Assembly: GCA_958370785.1 (NCBI GenBank) | Contig: CATXKN010000010.1 | Location: 1-64,000, forward strand | Length of the DNA: 64,000 nt | From: an uncultured Collinsella sp. | Lineage (GTDB): Bacteria > Actinomycetota > Coriobacteriia > Coriobacteriales > Coriobacteriaceae | Direction: 5' to 3' | In this document: positions 25,345 through 34,600 of the stretch, in pieces | Layout: every line of letters starts with the position of its first letter | Position numbering within the stretch: the first letter of the stretch is position 1 | Program-made: the position numbers and the translations under genes | The notes under the pieces: generated by a model | What the model saw: only the letters and a program-made list of their open reading frames with translations | Database searches by the model: none | Told to the model about the DNA's origin: nothing

Positions 25345-25399
25345 AACAGGTATCGCTCTAGCGATAGTTTACCAGAGTATCGTCAGAGTGATACCTGTT
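25345..25399 (-). promoter_or_regulatory. Twin palindromic operators of the DUF3990/XRE/Doc operon
   Basis: Two 18-bp sites, GTATCGCTCTAGCGATAG (25350-25367) and GTATCGTCAGAGTGATAC (25377-25394), have centres 27 bp apart. A further outer inverted repeat (25345-25359 with 25385-25399) spans both. The inner site ends about 17 nt upstream of the first gene. This is a typical layout for autorepression by an XRE antitoxin; binding is inferred. Confidence 0.65.
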
Positions 25400-25467
25400 A
25401 TCAGGCGTATTCGACCGCCGCCCTTGCTCCAGGCTCTCCGACAGAATAGATATCGCTTGTTATTAGA

Positions 25468-25603
25468 GGAGCCTTCAATCAATGCGATTGAAGGCTCCTT
25501 CTCCGCGAGCATTATTTTGATTGCGTTGGTCGTGCTCTGCGACCAAGATCTTCTCGGTAGGCTTTCTTTTGATTCCGTTGGTCGCGCCTTACGACCAAAT
25601 CTT
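25468..25603. repeat. Three hairpins upstream of the toxin operon
   Basis: First, a perfect 13-bp stem with a 5-nt loop (25468-25480 with 25486-25498). Then two similar units at 25515 and 25567: each has TTTTGATT, one or two bases, then TTGGTCG, a 7-nt loop and CGACCAA. The rest of 25400-25705 holds no gene. Confidence 0.6.
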
Positions 25604-25705
25604 AGCCAAGCATATAAATTAATGAGAAGCGGCGCAAGGCGAGCTTAGATGCACCAAGGTTTTGCGAGTGAATCCGTATCTGTGAAACGTTCCTAACTAG
25701 ACCGA

Positions 25706-26482
25706 CTACGCAGCTAGCATGGGAACATAGGAGTCCTGATCGACGCCCCAAATAATTGGTGTCAGTCCGTAGTTTTTGCAAGCTTCGATAGACTCGGGTG
25801 GGACAAAACCATCTTTAGTGTTGGTGGAGTTTAGAAAAACAACTCCTTCGCAATCGTTGCGTGCCGACTTAATGTCTTCCCATCCAAATAGCGCGTTTTG
25901 AATTCCCTGCTTACCTGGATTATTTACCGTTTTAATTAGGCGCATGGGCCTTCTTTTATTTTTGCCGATTGCATAGTCAAATTTAAACGAAAGTCCGGAT
26001 CGGCCCTGGAAGGACGGCCCGAGTACATAAGGGATTTCATTTTCGAGCAGCCAATTGCCGACATCTTCAGTGAAGAGGTTTCTCACGCTGCTTTGAGATA
26101 GCAAAAACATATCATCAACAGAGGCCATAGCTTGGAGAAGCATATTCATCTTCATGGGAAGATCCGTTGCAGAAGCCGTCATGCACAGTTCGCCATCTTT
26201 TTCCTTTACGGAAAAGCCGGATAGAATCGAATTCAGCTTTTCGATTCGCTGCCCTTTCATGGAGAATCCAGATAATTCAAGATCATTGATGGTTTCGCCA
26301 AGATCTGAAATGATATAGCCACCAGCTGGGTCGTCGCCAAGGTATACCCGCATGCAATCGTTGTTTCGATTGAGCATAGGCGTGGAGATGCAGACACCAT
26401 TACCTTGCTGGACCGGCACCATATTTGCTTCTACGAACTTGGCGTACGCGCTAATAAAGCCCCGAGCCTGTTCTACATTCAT
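25706..26482 (-). CDS. DUF1828/DUF1829 domain protein
   Basis: A 258-residue protein. The N-terminal domain has IISDLGETINDLELSGF, the DUF1828 hallmark, and the C-terminal half fits DUF1829 (NSTNTKDGFVPPESIEAC). No membrane segment or signal peptide. It starts 1 nt after the stop of the DUF6978-like gene, so they form a pair. Such pairs recur in accessory regions and near mobile elements, but no activity is established. No catalytic motif is evident to me. Confidence 0.72.
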   Translation of the reverse strand: MNVEQARGFISAYAKFVEANMVPVQQGNGVCISTPMLNRNNDCMRVYLGDDPAGGYIISDLGETINDLELSGFSMKGQRIEKLNSILSGFSVKEKDGELCMTASATDLPMKMNMLLQAMASVDDMFLLSQSSVRNLFTEDVGNWLLENEIPYVLGPSFQGRSGLSFKFDYAIGKNKRRPMRLIKTVNNPGKQGIQNALFGWEDIKSARNDCEGVVFLNSTNTKDGFVPPESIEACKNYGLTPIIWGVDQDSYVPMLAA

Positions 26483-26483
26483 C

Positions 26484-26987
26484 TCACACCCCCAAAGATA
26501 GCTCTACTTTAAGCTTGTCTGTAATATTACAAGTTTCCTGAAATGACCAAAAGAGCGATGCAAAATCGTAGCTCTTGGGTTTAAGAATATTCTGACTCGG
26601 AATGCCACAAGCCCATTTGGCACCGTATCCATCTAAATCAAAATGAACATGGGTACCAACGATCAGCGACCCGTCCGGATTCCTATGACGAAGGACCTCT
26701 GGGTTATCGCTATAGTCGAGACGAATCAATGGACGATCTGATACGCGTGTCTGCATGGTGCTTTTTCTGTCAGCAGAAAGTCCAAGGATTAAGGATGAAC
26801 TTCTTTTATTCTCAGTGAGATCAAGATAGAACTTAAGGGCTTTATTCTCATTGGCAACGAGTTCGATTAGCGTTTTATCTCCAGGCGCAGGCCATTGTTT
26901 ACGATATTGCATATCGCGCACATCTTTGGACATCAAGATGTATTCGCGGGCAGTTGAATTCATGTCGTTCCAGGTGATGGCGTTCAC
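26484..26987 (-). CDS. DUF6978-like protein
   Basis: About 167 residues, with RLDYSDNPEVLRHRNPDGS followed by GTHVHFDLDGYGAKWA, which match what I recall of DUF6978. Start is uncertain: GTG 26987 has GAGG at 11 nt; GTG 27005 and ATG 26963 are also in frame. It precedes the DUF1828/1829 gene by one base, so both probably act together. The histidines and acidic residues in the middle could bind metal, but this is speculation. Function unknown. Confidence 0.6.
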   Translation of the reverse strand: MNAITWNDMNSTAREYILMSKDVRDMQYRKQWPAPGDKTLIELVANENKALKFYLDLTENKRSSSLILGLSADRKSTMQTRVSDRPLIRLDYSDNPEVLRHRNPDGSLIVGTHVHFDLDGYGAKWACGIPSQNILKPKSYDFASLFWSFQETCNITDKLKVELSLGV

Positions 26988-27317
26988 AGCAGTTCCAATC
27001 CTCACGGCAATTGCCGAATAATCTCACCTTATGGTAAAGGCTCGTTGCGACAGAAATTTGAAGATATAGGGGAAGCGTTACTTTTAGGTGCTTCGTTCAT
27101 TATGTGTGCATCATATCGGTCCAACAAGATGCATCGATGCACCGACAGTAGCAAGGCGTGACCCCAGGAGCAAAGGAATTCTCGGTCCAAAAGACCTGCT
27201 CCCGTTCGGGAACCCAGCTTAATCCATCCCAAGTCAGCCTTGCTTTGGTCGGAACTATATCACCATGGGTTCAGGCTATGCTAGCCAGCGAGATATTTCC
27301 GATGCCCATCGTGGTAC
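26988..27317. other. Intergenic stretch without a supported gene
   Basis: I see only weak short frames with no ribosome binding site or family motif. Confidence 0.4.
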
Positions 27318-27343
27318 AAAAAAGGTGAGGTACGTACCTCACC
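27318..27343 (-). terminator. Terminator of the orphan WSYVQ-type gene
   Basis: Perfect 20-bp palindrome (27324-27343), followed on the minus strand by six T. Lies about 75 nt after the stop at 27418. Confidence 0.75.
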
Positions 27344-27417
27344 AGTCTGACACTTCCGAGGCAATCGCCTCGTCGTTTATCGAATTTTCTCACACTCTAG
27401 AAGATTTTAGGGCTGGG

Positions 27418-27672
27418 TTAAGATGATCGGCGGCGTCCGGCATGCTCGAAGATGAGCGGCGCATTTGACCTGACGAACTCGGTTAAGAAATCCAGGTCAT
27501 CAGCAGTAAATCCTTCGACGTTGAACCATTTGACCGCAGGCAAGAAGCATTCCGCATGGTCAAAGCCAAAGTCAACCGGGCGCTCGACGGCTACGCGAAC
27601 GGTTCCGTCTTCTCTTGTCTCTGAGTAGGCAAACTGGGTGCCATCATCAAGCTGAACATAGCTCCAAAACAT
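27418..27672 (-). CDS. Orphan antitoxin-like protein with WSYVQxDDGT start
   Basis: An acidic 84-residue protein. The ATG at 27672 has AGAAGGTAG close upstream; a longer in-frame start at 27807 has none and the added part looks random. Its first residues MFWSYVQLDDGT match the start of the Doc antitoxin candidate at 23798 (MPWSYVQQDDGT). The middle (VAVERPVDFGFDHAECFLP) and a helix-rich end (TADDLDFLTEFVRSNAPLI) follow. No toxin gene is beside it. It could be a solitary antitoxin or a member of a general small-protein family. Confidence 0.6.
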   Translation of the reverse strand: MFWSYVQLDDGTQFAYSETREDGTVRVAVERPVDFGFDHAECFLPAVKWFNVEGFTADDLDFLTEFVRSNAPLIFEHAGRRRSS

Positions 27673-27836
27673 GACTACCTTCTTATTGTTTGCATTTGAG
27701 TATAAAGAACGGAGTGGATTTAACACGAGGTGAATTGAATTAATCCAATAAGACCCGAACCCTGCCGGCTGTCTGCACAAGCGATAGTCCTTGTTGCGGA
27801 AATGCATATGGCTGCACGTTAGACATTGTATGCATG

Positions 27837-27868
27837 AAAAAGCAACGCTCCCTTGCCGAAAGCGTTGC
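27837..27868 (-). terminator. Terminator of the LPXTG protein gene
   Basis: Minus-strand stem GCAACGCT/AGCGTTGC (27842-27849 with 27861-27868) followed by five T. Confidence 0.75.
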
Positions 27869-27920
27869 CGTTAAAGCTCCTACAGAGCTCTTGTATTGCT
27901 GACAGATGCGTCGTACCGCA

Positions 27921-29015
27921 TCAGCAGCGATATGCGGCGCTCAGAAGCGCTGTCCCCAGCAGGAATATCGTTAAGGAGGCAGCTATCCAGTGGCTGTCGC
28001 CGGTCTTGGGAAGCGCCGGTGTTGTTGCCATAGTGGATTTGGGCTTGGTCGTCGTGGTGGCTGTTGTCTTGTTGACCGTCGTCTTGGGCGACGTTGCCGC
28101 GGGCTTCACCGCAGGATCCGTCGCCGGCCCCGCACCGGGTTGCCCCGCAGCAGGGTCGGCGCCACCAGTAGGCTCGCCAGTGCCATCCCCCGGCACCTTG
28201 CCGCTGGGTGTAACGGTCTCCCCCGCCGGGGCGGTGGCGCCATCGGGCTCAATCACCACATGCGTGGCCACGGCCCCACCAGCATCTACCACGCTAGCAG
28301 CGCCAAAGGATCCGCCTGCAGGCGTCACAAAGTGCGCGGCCACGAGCGACCCGCGATCGCAGGCAATGCCGGCATCCGTACCAGTTGCATCCAGCCAGGA
28401 CGCATCCACGACAAGCGTCTTGCTCGCCGCGTCTGTCCCAAATCCCTCGTCGAGCAAGCGCACGCCATAAAAGTGCAAGCCAGTATCGGAACCCGCGCCC
28501 ACAGCAGCAAGGTGCCCGCCGCCGCGAACGGTCAAGCTACCTGCGGCAATGCCCGCCACGGTCTGACCAATAACGCCTGCCCCGTCGGCCCTGGCATCGA
28601 CCGTGCAGCCGTCCACCACCAGCGCCTGGGCCACATGGATCCCGCATTGCGAACCCGTAGCCGTGAGCGAGCCAGAGCCGCGAAGCGTAAGGTTTCCCCA
28701 CACCTCCATGCCGCTCATGGAAATGTCCGCATCAGGCGCATGCGTCTCGACCATGGAGTTTTGCCCCACAAGCGTCACCACCAGATTGCCATCGGCGCCG
28801 ATGGCCTCGCCCGCATAGCCGGTTAGCTCAAGATGTTCGGCATCGGTCCAAGCCCATCCGGGACCCGACACGCCCGGCTCGCAGTACGTGTCACCCGCAA
28901 TGAACAGGCTGTCCGCACCCGCGGCATAAGAAGGTCCGCCCAGCAAAACGCATAGGCAGACCATGACAGTAAACAGGATGTAGTTTCGGCTAGTGTGGAA
29001 CGCGGTGGCAAACAT
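27921..29015 (-). CDS. LPXTG-anchored surface protein with repeat-type head
   Basis: A 364-residue secreted protein: signal peptide ending near YAAGA, a Gly/Ala/Val-rich body with spaced short strands (LTLRGSGSLTATGS, LVVDGCTVDARADG) suggesting a right-handed beta-helix, a Pro/Gly/Thr linker, and a sorting signal LPKTGD, then a hydrophobic segment and a short tail. Sortase should anchor it to peptidoglycan. The start ATG at 29015 has CGGAG at 6 nt; a longer start at 29042 lacks a site. A ligand or host target cannot be inferred. It is monocistronic with its own terminator. Confidence 0.8.
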   Translation of the reverse strand: MFATAFHTSRNYILFTVMVCLCVLLGGPSYAAGADSLFIAGDTYCEPGVSGPGWAWTDAEHLELTGYAGEAIGADGNLVVTLVGQNSMVETHAPDADISMSGMEVWGNLTLRGSGSLTATGSQCGIHVAQALVVDGCTVDARADGAGVIGQTVAGIAAGSLTVRGGGHLAAVGAGSDTGLHFYGVRLLDEGFGTDAASKTLVVDASWLDATGTDAGIACDRGSLVAAHFVTPAGGSFGAASVVDAGGAVATHVVIEPDGATAPAGETVTPSGKVPGDGTGEPTGGADPAAGQPGAGPATDPAVKPAATSPKTTVNKTTATTTTKPKSTMATTPALPKTGDSHWIAASLTIFLLGTALLSAAYRC

Positions 29016-29310
29016 AACCGCTCCGATCTTCGCAAGAGCCAATGGAAACTGCGCCAGAAAAGTACCTGGTAGCAGCAGTTATCAGTGTAGCGATATCAAG
29101 CAAGGGACGATGAAGAAACCTGCGATCGAACCCCGAAATTAGGTGTAAATCGTTTTGCCAGTCGGTGAAAGGAGGACTGCTGCGATTGAGTACAGCAATT
29201 CTTAAGAGACTCCAGGCCACGTGCATCCTGGGACACGAGAATAACGGTTCCTGCTTTGCGGAATCGCAAACGCTCGTGACCAGTTCATCAATCAAAGCAA
29301 TTTAATTGCA

Positions 29311-30819
29311 CTAGGAAAATAAGCCTCTATGCGATTCGGCACACTGTTCAAGAAATGCGCCTGCTTGGCACAGTCGGCTTTGCGAATTTGTATGCATGAC
29401 GTCATCGCCGGTATATAGATTGGCGAAGCTGGATATTGCTCCCGCCATTCCGATAAGGTGATTAATATCGGACTCAAGAGCGGATGAGTCGATTGAATAC
29501 GGAAGGTTGAGAGCGTCTTCAGTCACCTTATCAGCAAGTTTTTTATTTTGCGCGCAAAGTGCCATTAGCTCGCTTTCGTCAATTCCTCCATTTAAAACGC
29601 GATTAAAAGCTGAGCTGATCTTTTCCATTAGATAGCTTGCCCTTACATATAAGCTCGAGAGCACCGAAGCTAACGCGGCTTTATCCATGCAGTGTTCCCG
29701 CTGACTTTGTTGAAGATCCCCGTAGCATTTCAATCTTTCATATGAAAGAGAACCAAATTTAAGGCGAGCATTTTTATCGAGGCGAATGTGGGAGATAGAA
29801 CTGTTTTCCCAATATACGCGCCATTTTGGGTTGTTTATCAGCAAGTCGGTACTTTTTGGAAATACGTCGAAAACGATACTTGTGAGGGGTTTATTAGCGA
29901 GGCTGCACTCCTCCTCCTCATTTTCGAATAAAGGGTTTCGTTCCATCTTCTCTATTATTTCAGGGGATTCAAGTATAGGCAGGATTTCTTCAATTTGAAC
30001 CGTAAGGTCTTCGCCTAATAAAACGGAAACCCTAGCCCTGCGGTAGTCATTTGAATTCATGCTATTGGCGACAAAGTGGATGTTGGATTCATTAAAAAGA
30101 TAGGGGCCAGATTTTTCAAACACCTTGCCCCTCGATTTAAACACTCCGTCACAGGCATACATGTTGCGAACGATTGGGTGCATTACTTTATTTAACTCAA
30201 TGCTGTTGTGAACGCCCATTGCGCAATTCATCATTTCTATGGCAGCCGAAACTGGACAGTAAGGGCTATCAACATCATTAAAGCAGTCAAATGCAACCTT
30301 TAACACGCCAGTGAAGATGCTCGGACAATCGACGGCGCCGGCATAGGAACTCTCGCCCTTTTCAGAAGAAGCAATTAGCGTGTATCCCTTTGAAGAATGC
30401 TCAAGGAAATCATAGGAAGCCTCGCAAATGCTCGCTGATCCTGAACTGCATGAATCAAGAATTACTAAACCGTGAGGAAAGCTGTCTTCAAATATCTTAA
30501 GAATCGATGGCAGAGCAACCTGTCCACCATCTGTTCCGTACATTGTAAAAACTGCATTATCCCCAATGATCGAAGTGCCGCCGTGGCCTGAATAATAAAA
30601 AACGAACGACTCTTCATCCGCATTGTCTTTGCAAAATTGGGCAACCATCATCTCAAAGAACGGAGTCTCCAATTCGCCAGTTAGCTCTGTGATTTTGGCC
30701 CCATCAATGTTGAGTACTGTTCGGCAGAGTTTATGCATTACACCTATATCGACCTTTGCTGAGGGCAAGAGATCCATATTCTCATAATCACCAAGGCTGA
30801 TTAATAGTGCGCATGCCAT
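29311..30819 (-). CDS. Caspase-like (C14) protease of a putative defence operon
   Basis: A 502-residue protein. The first ~200 residues have the caspase/metacaspase fold motifs: LLISLGDYENM, then FYYSGHGG with catalytic His79, and VILDSCSSGS with catalytic Cys124. The remaining ~300 residues are helix-rich, with no recognised domain. There is no signal peptide. ATG 30819 has AGGAGATAG close upstream. The gene follows the STAND NTPase gene by 75 nt on the same strand. In bacteria caspase-like proteases act as suicide effectors in phage defence (for example with gasdermin, CRISPR type III-E or STAND sensors); the same role is inferred here. Confidence 0.8.
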   Translation of the reverse strand: MACALLISLGDYENMDLLPSAKVDIGVMHKLCRTVLNIDGAKITELTGELETPFFEMMVAQFCKDNADEESFVFYYSGHGGTSIIGDNAVFTMYGTDGGQVALPSILKIFEDSFPHGLVILDSCSSGSASICEASYDFLEHSSKGYTLIASSEKGESSYAGAVDCPSIFTGVLKVAFDCFNDVDSPYCPVSAAIEMMNCAMGVHNSIELNKVMHPIVRNMYACDGVFKSRGKVFEKSGPYLFNESNIHFVANSMNSNDYRRARVSVLLGEDLTVQIEEILPILESPEIIEKMERNPLFENEEEECSLANKPLTSIVFDVFPKSTDLLINNPKWRVYWENSSISHIRLDKNARLKFGSLSYERLKCYGDLQQSQREHCMDKAALASVLSSLYVRASYLMEKISSAFNRVLNGGIDESELMALCAQNKKLADKVTEDALNLPYSIDSSALESDINHLIGMAGAISSFANLYTGDDVMHTNSQSRLCQAGAFLEQCAESHRGLFS

Positions 30820-30894
30820 GAACTATCTCCTATTGGTTGAATAATTTATGCCGGCCCATCCACCTATGTGTCACAGTTCTTGCGGTTCATGCGG

Positions 30895-31680
30895 TCATTT
30901 CTCAAAAGGTGACATCATTTTAATGGCCTCGTTCACGTCATATCGATCCTTAATCTGGTCGACATGATTGCTCGACTCCGCTGACCAATAGATGCGACAT
31001 CCATGTTCTTTTGCGGCTTTCTCTACGAGCTCCTTGCTAAAGACCCACCTCCATAACCGCGGCTGTTGGTAGTAGGCAGAAAGATGAAAGCCCTTTTCCA
31101 CGGGGAAGCAAAACTGCTCGAACCAAGTAACTCGGTTTCCTAGCAAATCAACCCAAACTAGAGGATTGTCGATTTTCGGAATGAAGCCAAGCATCCTCAT
31201 AGCACAGGAAGGGAATACCTGGCAATCGCAGAACGTCATGGTTATGCAACCGGCCAGCGCATTGCACAAGGATACGCTGTTTCGGGAAAAGGAGGAGGCC
31301 ATTCCCCCTCCTTCTGCCGACAGTAGTCCGTAGCATCCGTACTCCCTATCAATAACGTCGTCTGGGTTTTTGCAATCAAACGACGTTATTCGAGCGGAGC
31401 CATAATACTCGTATTGTTCAGCTTGGCTCCCGTATGGGATATACAGCTTCCAGCCTAGGCACGCCTCGCCCTCATTCAACTCGATCATGGGCAGTCTGGC
31501 CGCGACGTATTCTGCTTCTTCAATAACTCCAGCCTCGAATAACTCGATAGCCTTTGACACCCCGAATGCCACCGGGTCCTTAAAAAAGGGAAAATGCGAG
31601 AAGCACCATACGTCAGCAGGGTCCACAAGGATCGAAGCGGCAACGCAGCCCGGAATGGCCTGCCAACGCCCATGGCACAT
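30895..31680 (-). CDS. C-terminal part of the STAND NTPase in a shifted frame
   Basis: This frame reads as a sensible globular protein end (WCFSHFPFFKDPVAF, LVWVDLLGNRVTWFEQF). It has no ribosome binding site and continues open upstream to the T-tract at 31728-31732, where the large upstream frame becomes low-quality sequence. The two frames join if one more T is present. I therefore take it as the last ~280 residues of the STAND protein and not as a separate gene. Joined, the product would be about 1,960 residues. Confidence 0.7.
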   Translation of the reverse strand: MCHGRWQAIPGCVAASILVDPADVWCFSHFPFFKDPVAFGVSKAIELFEAGVIEEAEYVAARLPMIELNEGEACLGWKLYIPYGSQAEQYEYYGSARITSFDCKNPDDVIDREYGCYGLLSAEGGGMASSFSRNSVSLCNALAGCITMTFCDCQVFPSCAMRMLGFIPKIDNPLVWVDLLGNRVTWFEQFCFPVEKGFHLSAYYQQPRLWRWVFSKELVEKAAKEHGCRIYWSAESSNHVDQIKDRYDVNEAIKMMSPFEK

Positions 31681-34600
31681 TTCAGCGTAGAGGAGCTCTT
31701 GGCCGTAATCCCTCTGTCCGCACGCAGAAAAACGACCCCGTCATTTTGCATGTACCGTTTAACAAACGGTCGTACCTCCCCTCCGCAACACGATTCCAGG
31801 GCACCTTTGACGTCCTCGCAGCTGTCTCCGCAAAAGACGTTAGCCTCCGATAGAAAGGTCGTTATTCTGGAAGGAGCCTCGCAGCTGCTGTCTTCGGTCA
31901 ACTGTGGGTAGTCAATCCCGGGCTTGAGGATAATCCCGGGTGCTCCGGAATAAATTGAGAGAAGGCAAGCCTCATCCGCCCTGTTCACCTTATCGATAAG
32001 CTTGGCGAAGCAATCCCGAATCACATCGTTTCCCGGGAAAGCGCGCAACCAGCGGCCGAGAACCTTTTCTAGCAAGATACGCTCATACGAGCGGAGATCT
32101 GCCAGCCTTTCGCACACGCGCTCTCTCATACTATCCAAACGCAACCCGCCCCAGGCGATTCCCCGCACAGCGTTTTCTGTCCTATGCGGGTCCTCAGGGA
32201 GGATGGAATCGAGCAGGATGTCTGACACAAGCTCGGGCAACGATTCTGGTTCGGGCAAACCGGGCGTTCTCTTTTTCAAAGCAGTCAGATGGCACTTGCC
32301 ATTGCAGGTCATCCACCTTCGCTTGCTGTCGCACTCGAGCTCAAATATTACCTTGAAAAAAGCCGGGTTTCTCACCCTCGCTCTTACCATAATTGCGTGC
32401 ATGATATCGTTTGGGGCAGCTCCAAAGCCGTATCTTTCTAGCCCGCGGTTCTTCCGCGATAGCAGTTTGAAAAAGAACTCGTCATCCGAGTAGCTCGCGA
32501 TGCCGTCAATCAGTTCGGTTATAGATGTAGAGAAATGAACCCATCCCTCTTCGCAAAGAGCAGCACCACGCGTTTCCACAAGGCTGTTAAAAACCTCACA
32601 TTTATCTTGCCCACGAACGATCAACTCCGAGCAAGCACCGGCAACAGGCTCCCAATTCCAGCGATCAATCTCTTGGCGAAACGCGACGTCTTTAACCTCT
32701 TCATCCGATAGGTCACTGAGATCTCGAGGGGCATCTGTGATGGGATTCTCAGCCTCAGATTTAAACGACTCGGTTCTTGGCGCGTCTTTGATGGCTCTCT
32801 CTATGTCAGAAACCTCGCTCTCGAAACCATCTCCGTATCCGAGTTCAACCGCCTTATTTCTGCATGTTTTAAGGCAGAAACGGAGTCCCTCTACATCCTC
32901 GGTCGAGCAACAAGACGAGTTCCCGAGCATGCCAGCAAAAACAGCCTGCACATCGCCTAAACACGCTGCGTTCGCCAGCAAAGACTTGAGTTGATGCTCG
33001 ATAAGACTATGGTCATACCTATACTCCGGCTGCAGCGAGCGGATTCTTGACAATTGTGCGGGACCTTCACTCGCTGCCCAATCCGCCACCTTCTCCATCA
33101 GCACTCTAGACATCCTGTTGTCGCCCGATTGTGATGCCGCATTGTCCAGCTCGAGCAAGTCAAAAGCTTGAGTTTCAGTTGCCATCCCGAAGTCGGAAAG
33201 CGTTTCGAAAGCCTCAACGAGATTGGACAAGGAGTAGTCCTTATGGTCGGTGAACCGAGCCGACCCAAAGAGGATAGCCTCATCGCAATGCATAGCAAGG
33301 TCTCGATCGCAAGAGACGAGCAAGGGCCTTAACATGTCGTGAATCTCTATGGCATCCTGAGATGCAAGCAAAACTGATCCGTCCGGTCCGTATTCTTTCG
33401 AGAGATAGCGTCTAGGAATCTCGCTATCCATCGCCTGGAGATGTTCGAGCATCCTCAACTTTTCGCAGAGGGGCTTTCTAGAAAATATGAAGCCCTCTAG
33501 CTCTTTCTCCTCGAACGCTTTTGAACAAAGATCCACGCCTTTCGTGGCAACGAATGCGATGTATGGCACGGCACATGTTTCCATAGTCAATAAGCCGGGC
33601 CAATGCGGAGCCTGTGCCCACTCCTCCAAAACGCGCGCCTCGCCGGTTCCTGGCAATATGGCCGCGTCGTGACCTACGGCATACCCGAGGCAGGCTGAGG
33701 CCCGCAACGTTCTGACAAGAGAAAGGTACTCTCTGTCGGAGCGATCCATCCAAGCGATCGACACGTCCATGTCCAGTGACATGGCATCGAAACCGACGCA
33801 GTCGGATTCATAACCGAAAATGAAGCTCTCTGCAAACAAGCCGAGGGTGAAGCCCTCACTATAGACATTTCCTTCCCTATGGCACAGCAATGGCTTGGGT
33901 CTGCCGGCACTAGACACGCGCAGCCCCTCTGACAAGCACAAGGCATAGGCCATTGTGCCGATTTCGAGTTTAAACGAGTGAGCCGAAAGCTTTGAGAAGA
34001 ATGCACGTTGCGCAGCGCGCGATGCCGGAAGTGCTCCGGTCAGTAAATCGCGCATCATGTTCGTAGCTGCCTCTACCGTGATCGAAAGCCCAGCGATCTT
34101 AGAAAGGTCGTCGTCTTCCAGTGAAGACTGCATTAATAAACCCCTCACGAAGGCGTCCCGAAAACAGCACTGTAGATCATCCGCATCACCCCCGAGATCA
34201 TCGGCGAACAGAAAATCGTCAAAATCGAGCCCACGAGTCGCGGCGAGACAGCCCCATGCGGACATCAGCATGGAATTACCGTCGTCTTGCCTTATGACTC
34301 CGTCTCCCTCATTGGGATCCGACAATAAACTCAATGCCGTTAGAGGGGAGAGACCAGAGAACCAGATGCCGTACAGCTCATCGCTCTGCTCCGTGCATCC
34401 GGCGTCTTTAAGCAACCAGAGACATCTTTCGAGCGTCGTCGCGTACAGGTTGGCCGTCTCCTTGTTGAGGGGCGGAACCATGTAATCCATGCCCACCAAT
34501 TCCTCGAAGTGCAGAAAGGGCCTGCGCTCGAGCCAATACTCGAAGTGCTCATTTACCTGTGAAAGGGTCGAAAGAGCAAGTTGGACCCTAAGCACGTTTT

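Noticed and set aside
25515..25603. Type III (RNA) antitoxin repeat array
   Set aside because: Only two units, no ToxN-like gene beside them; kept only as a structural observation.
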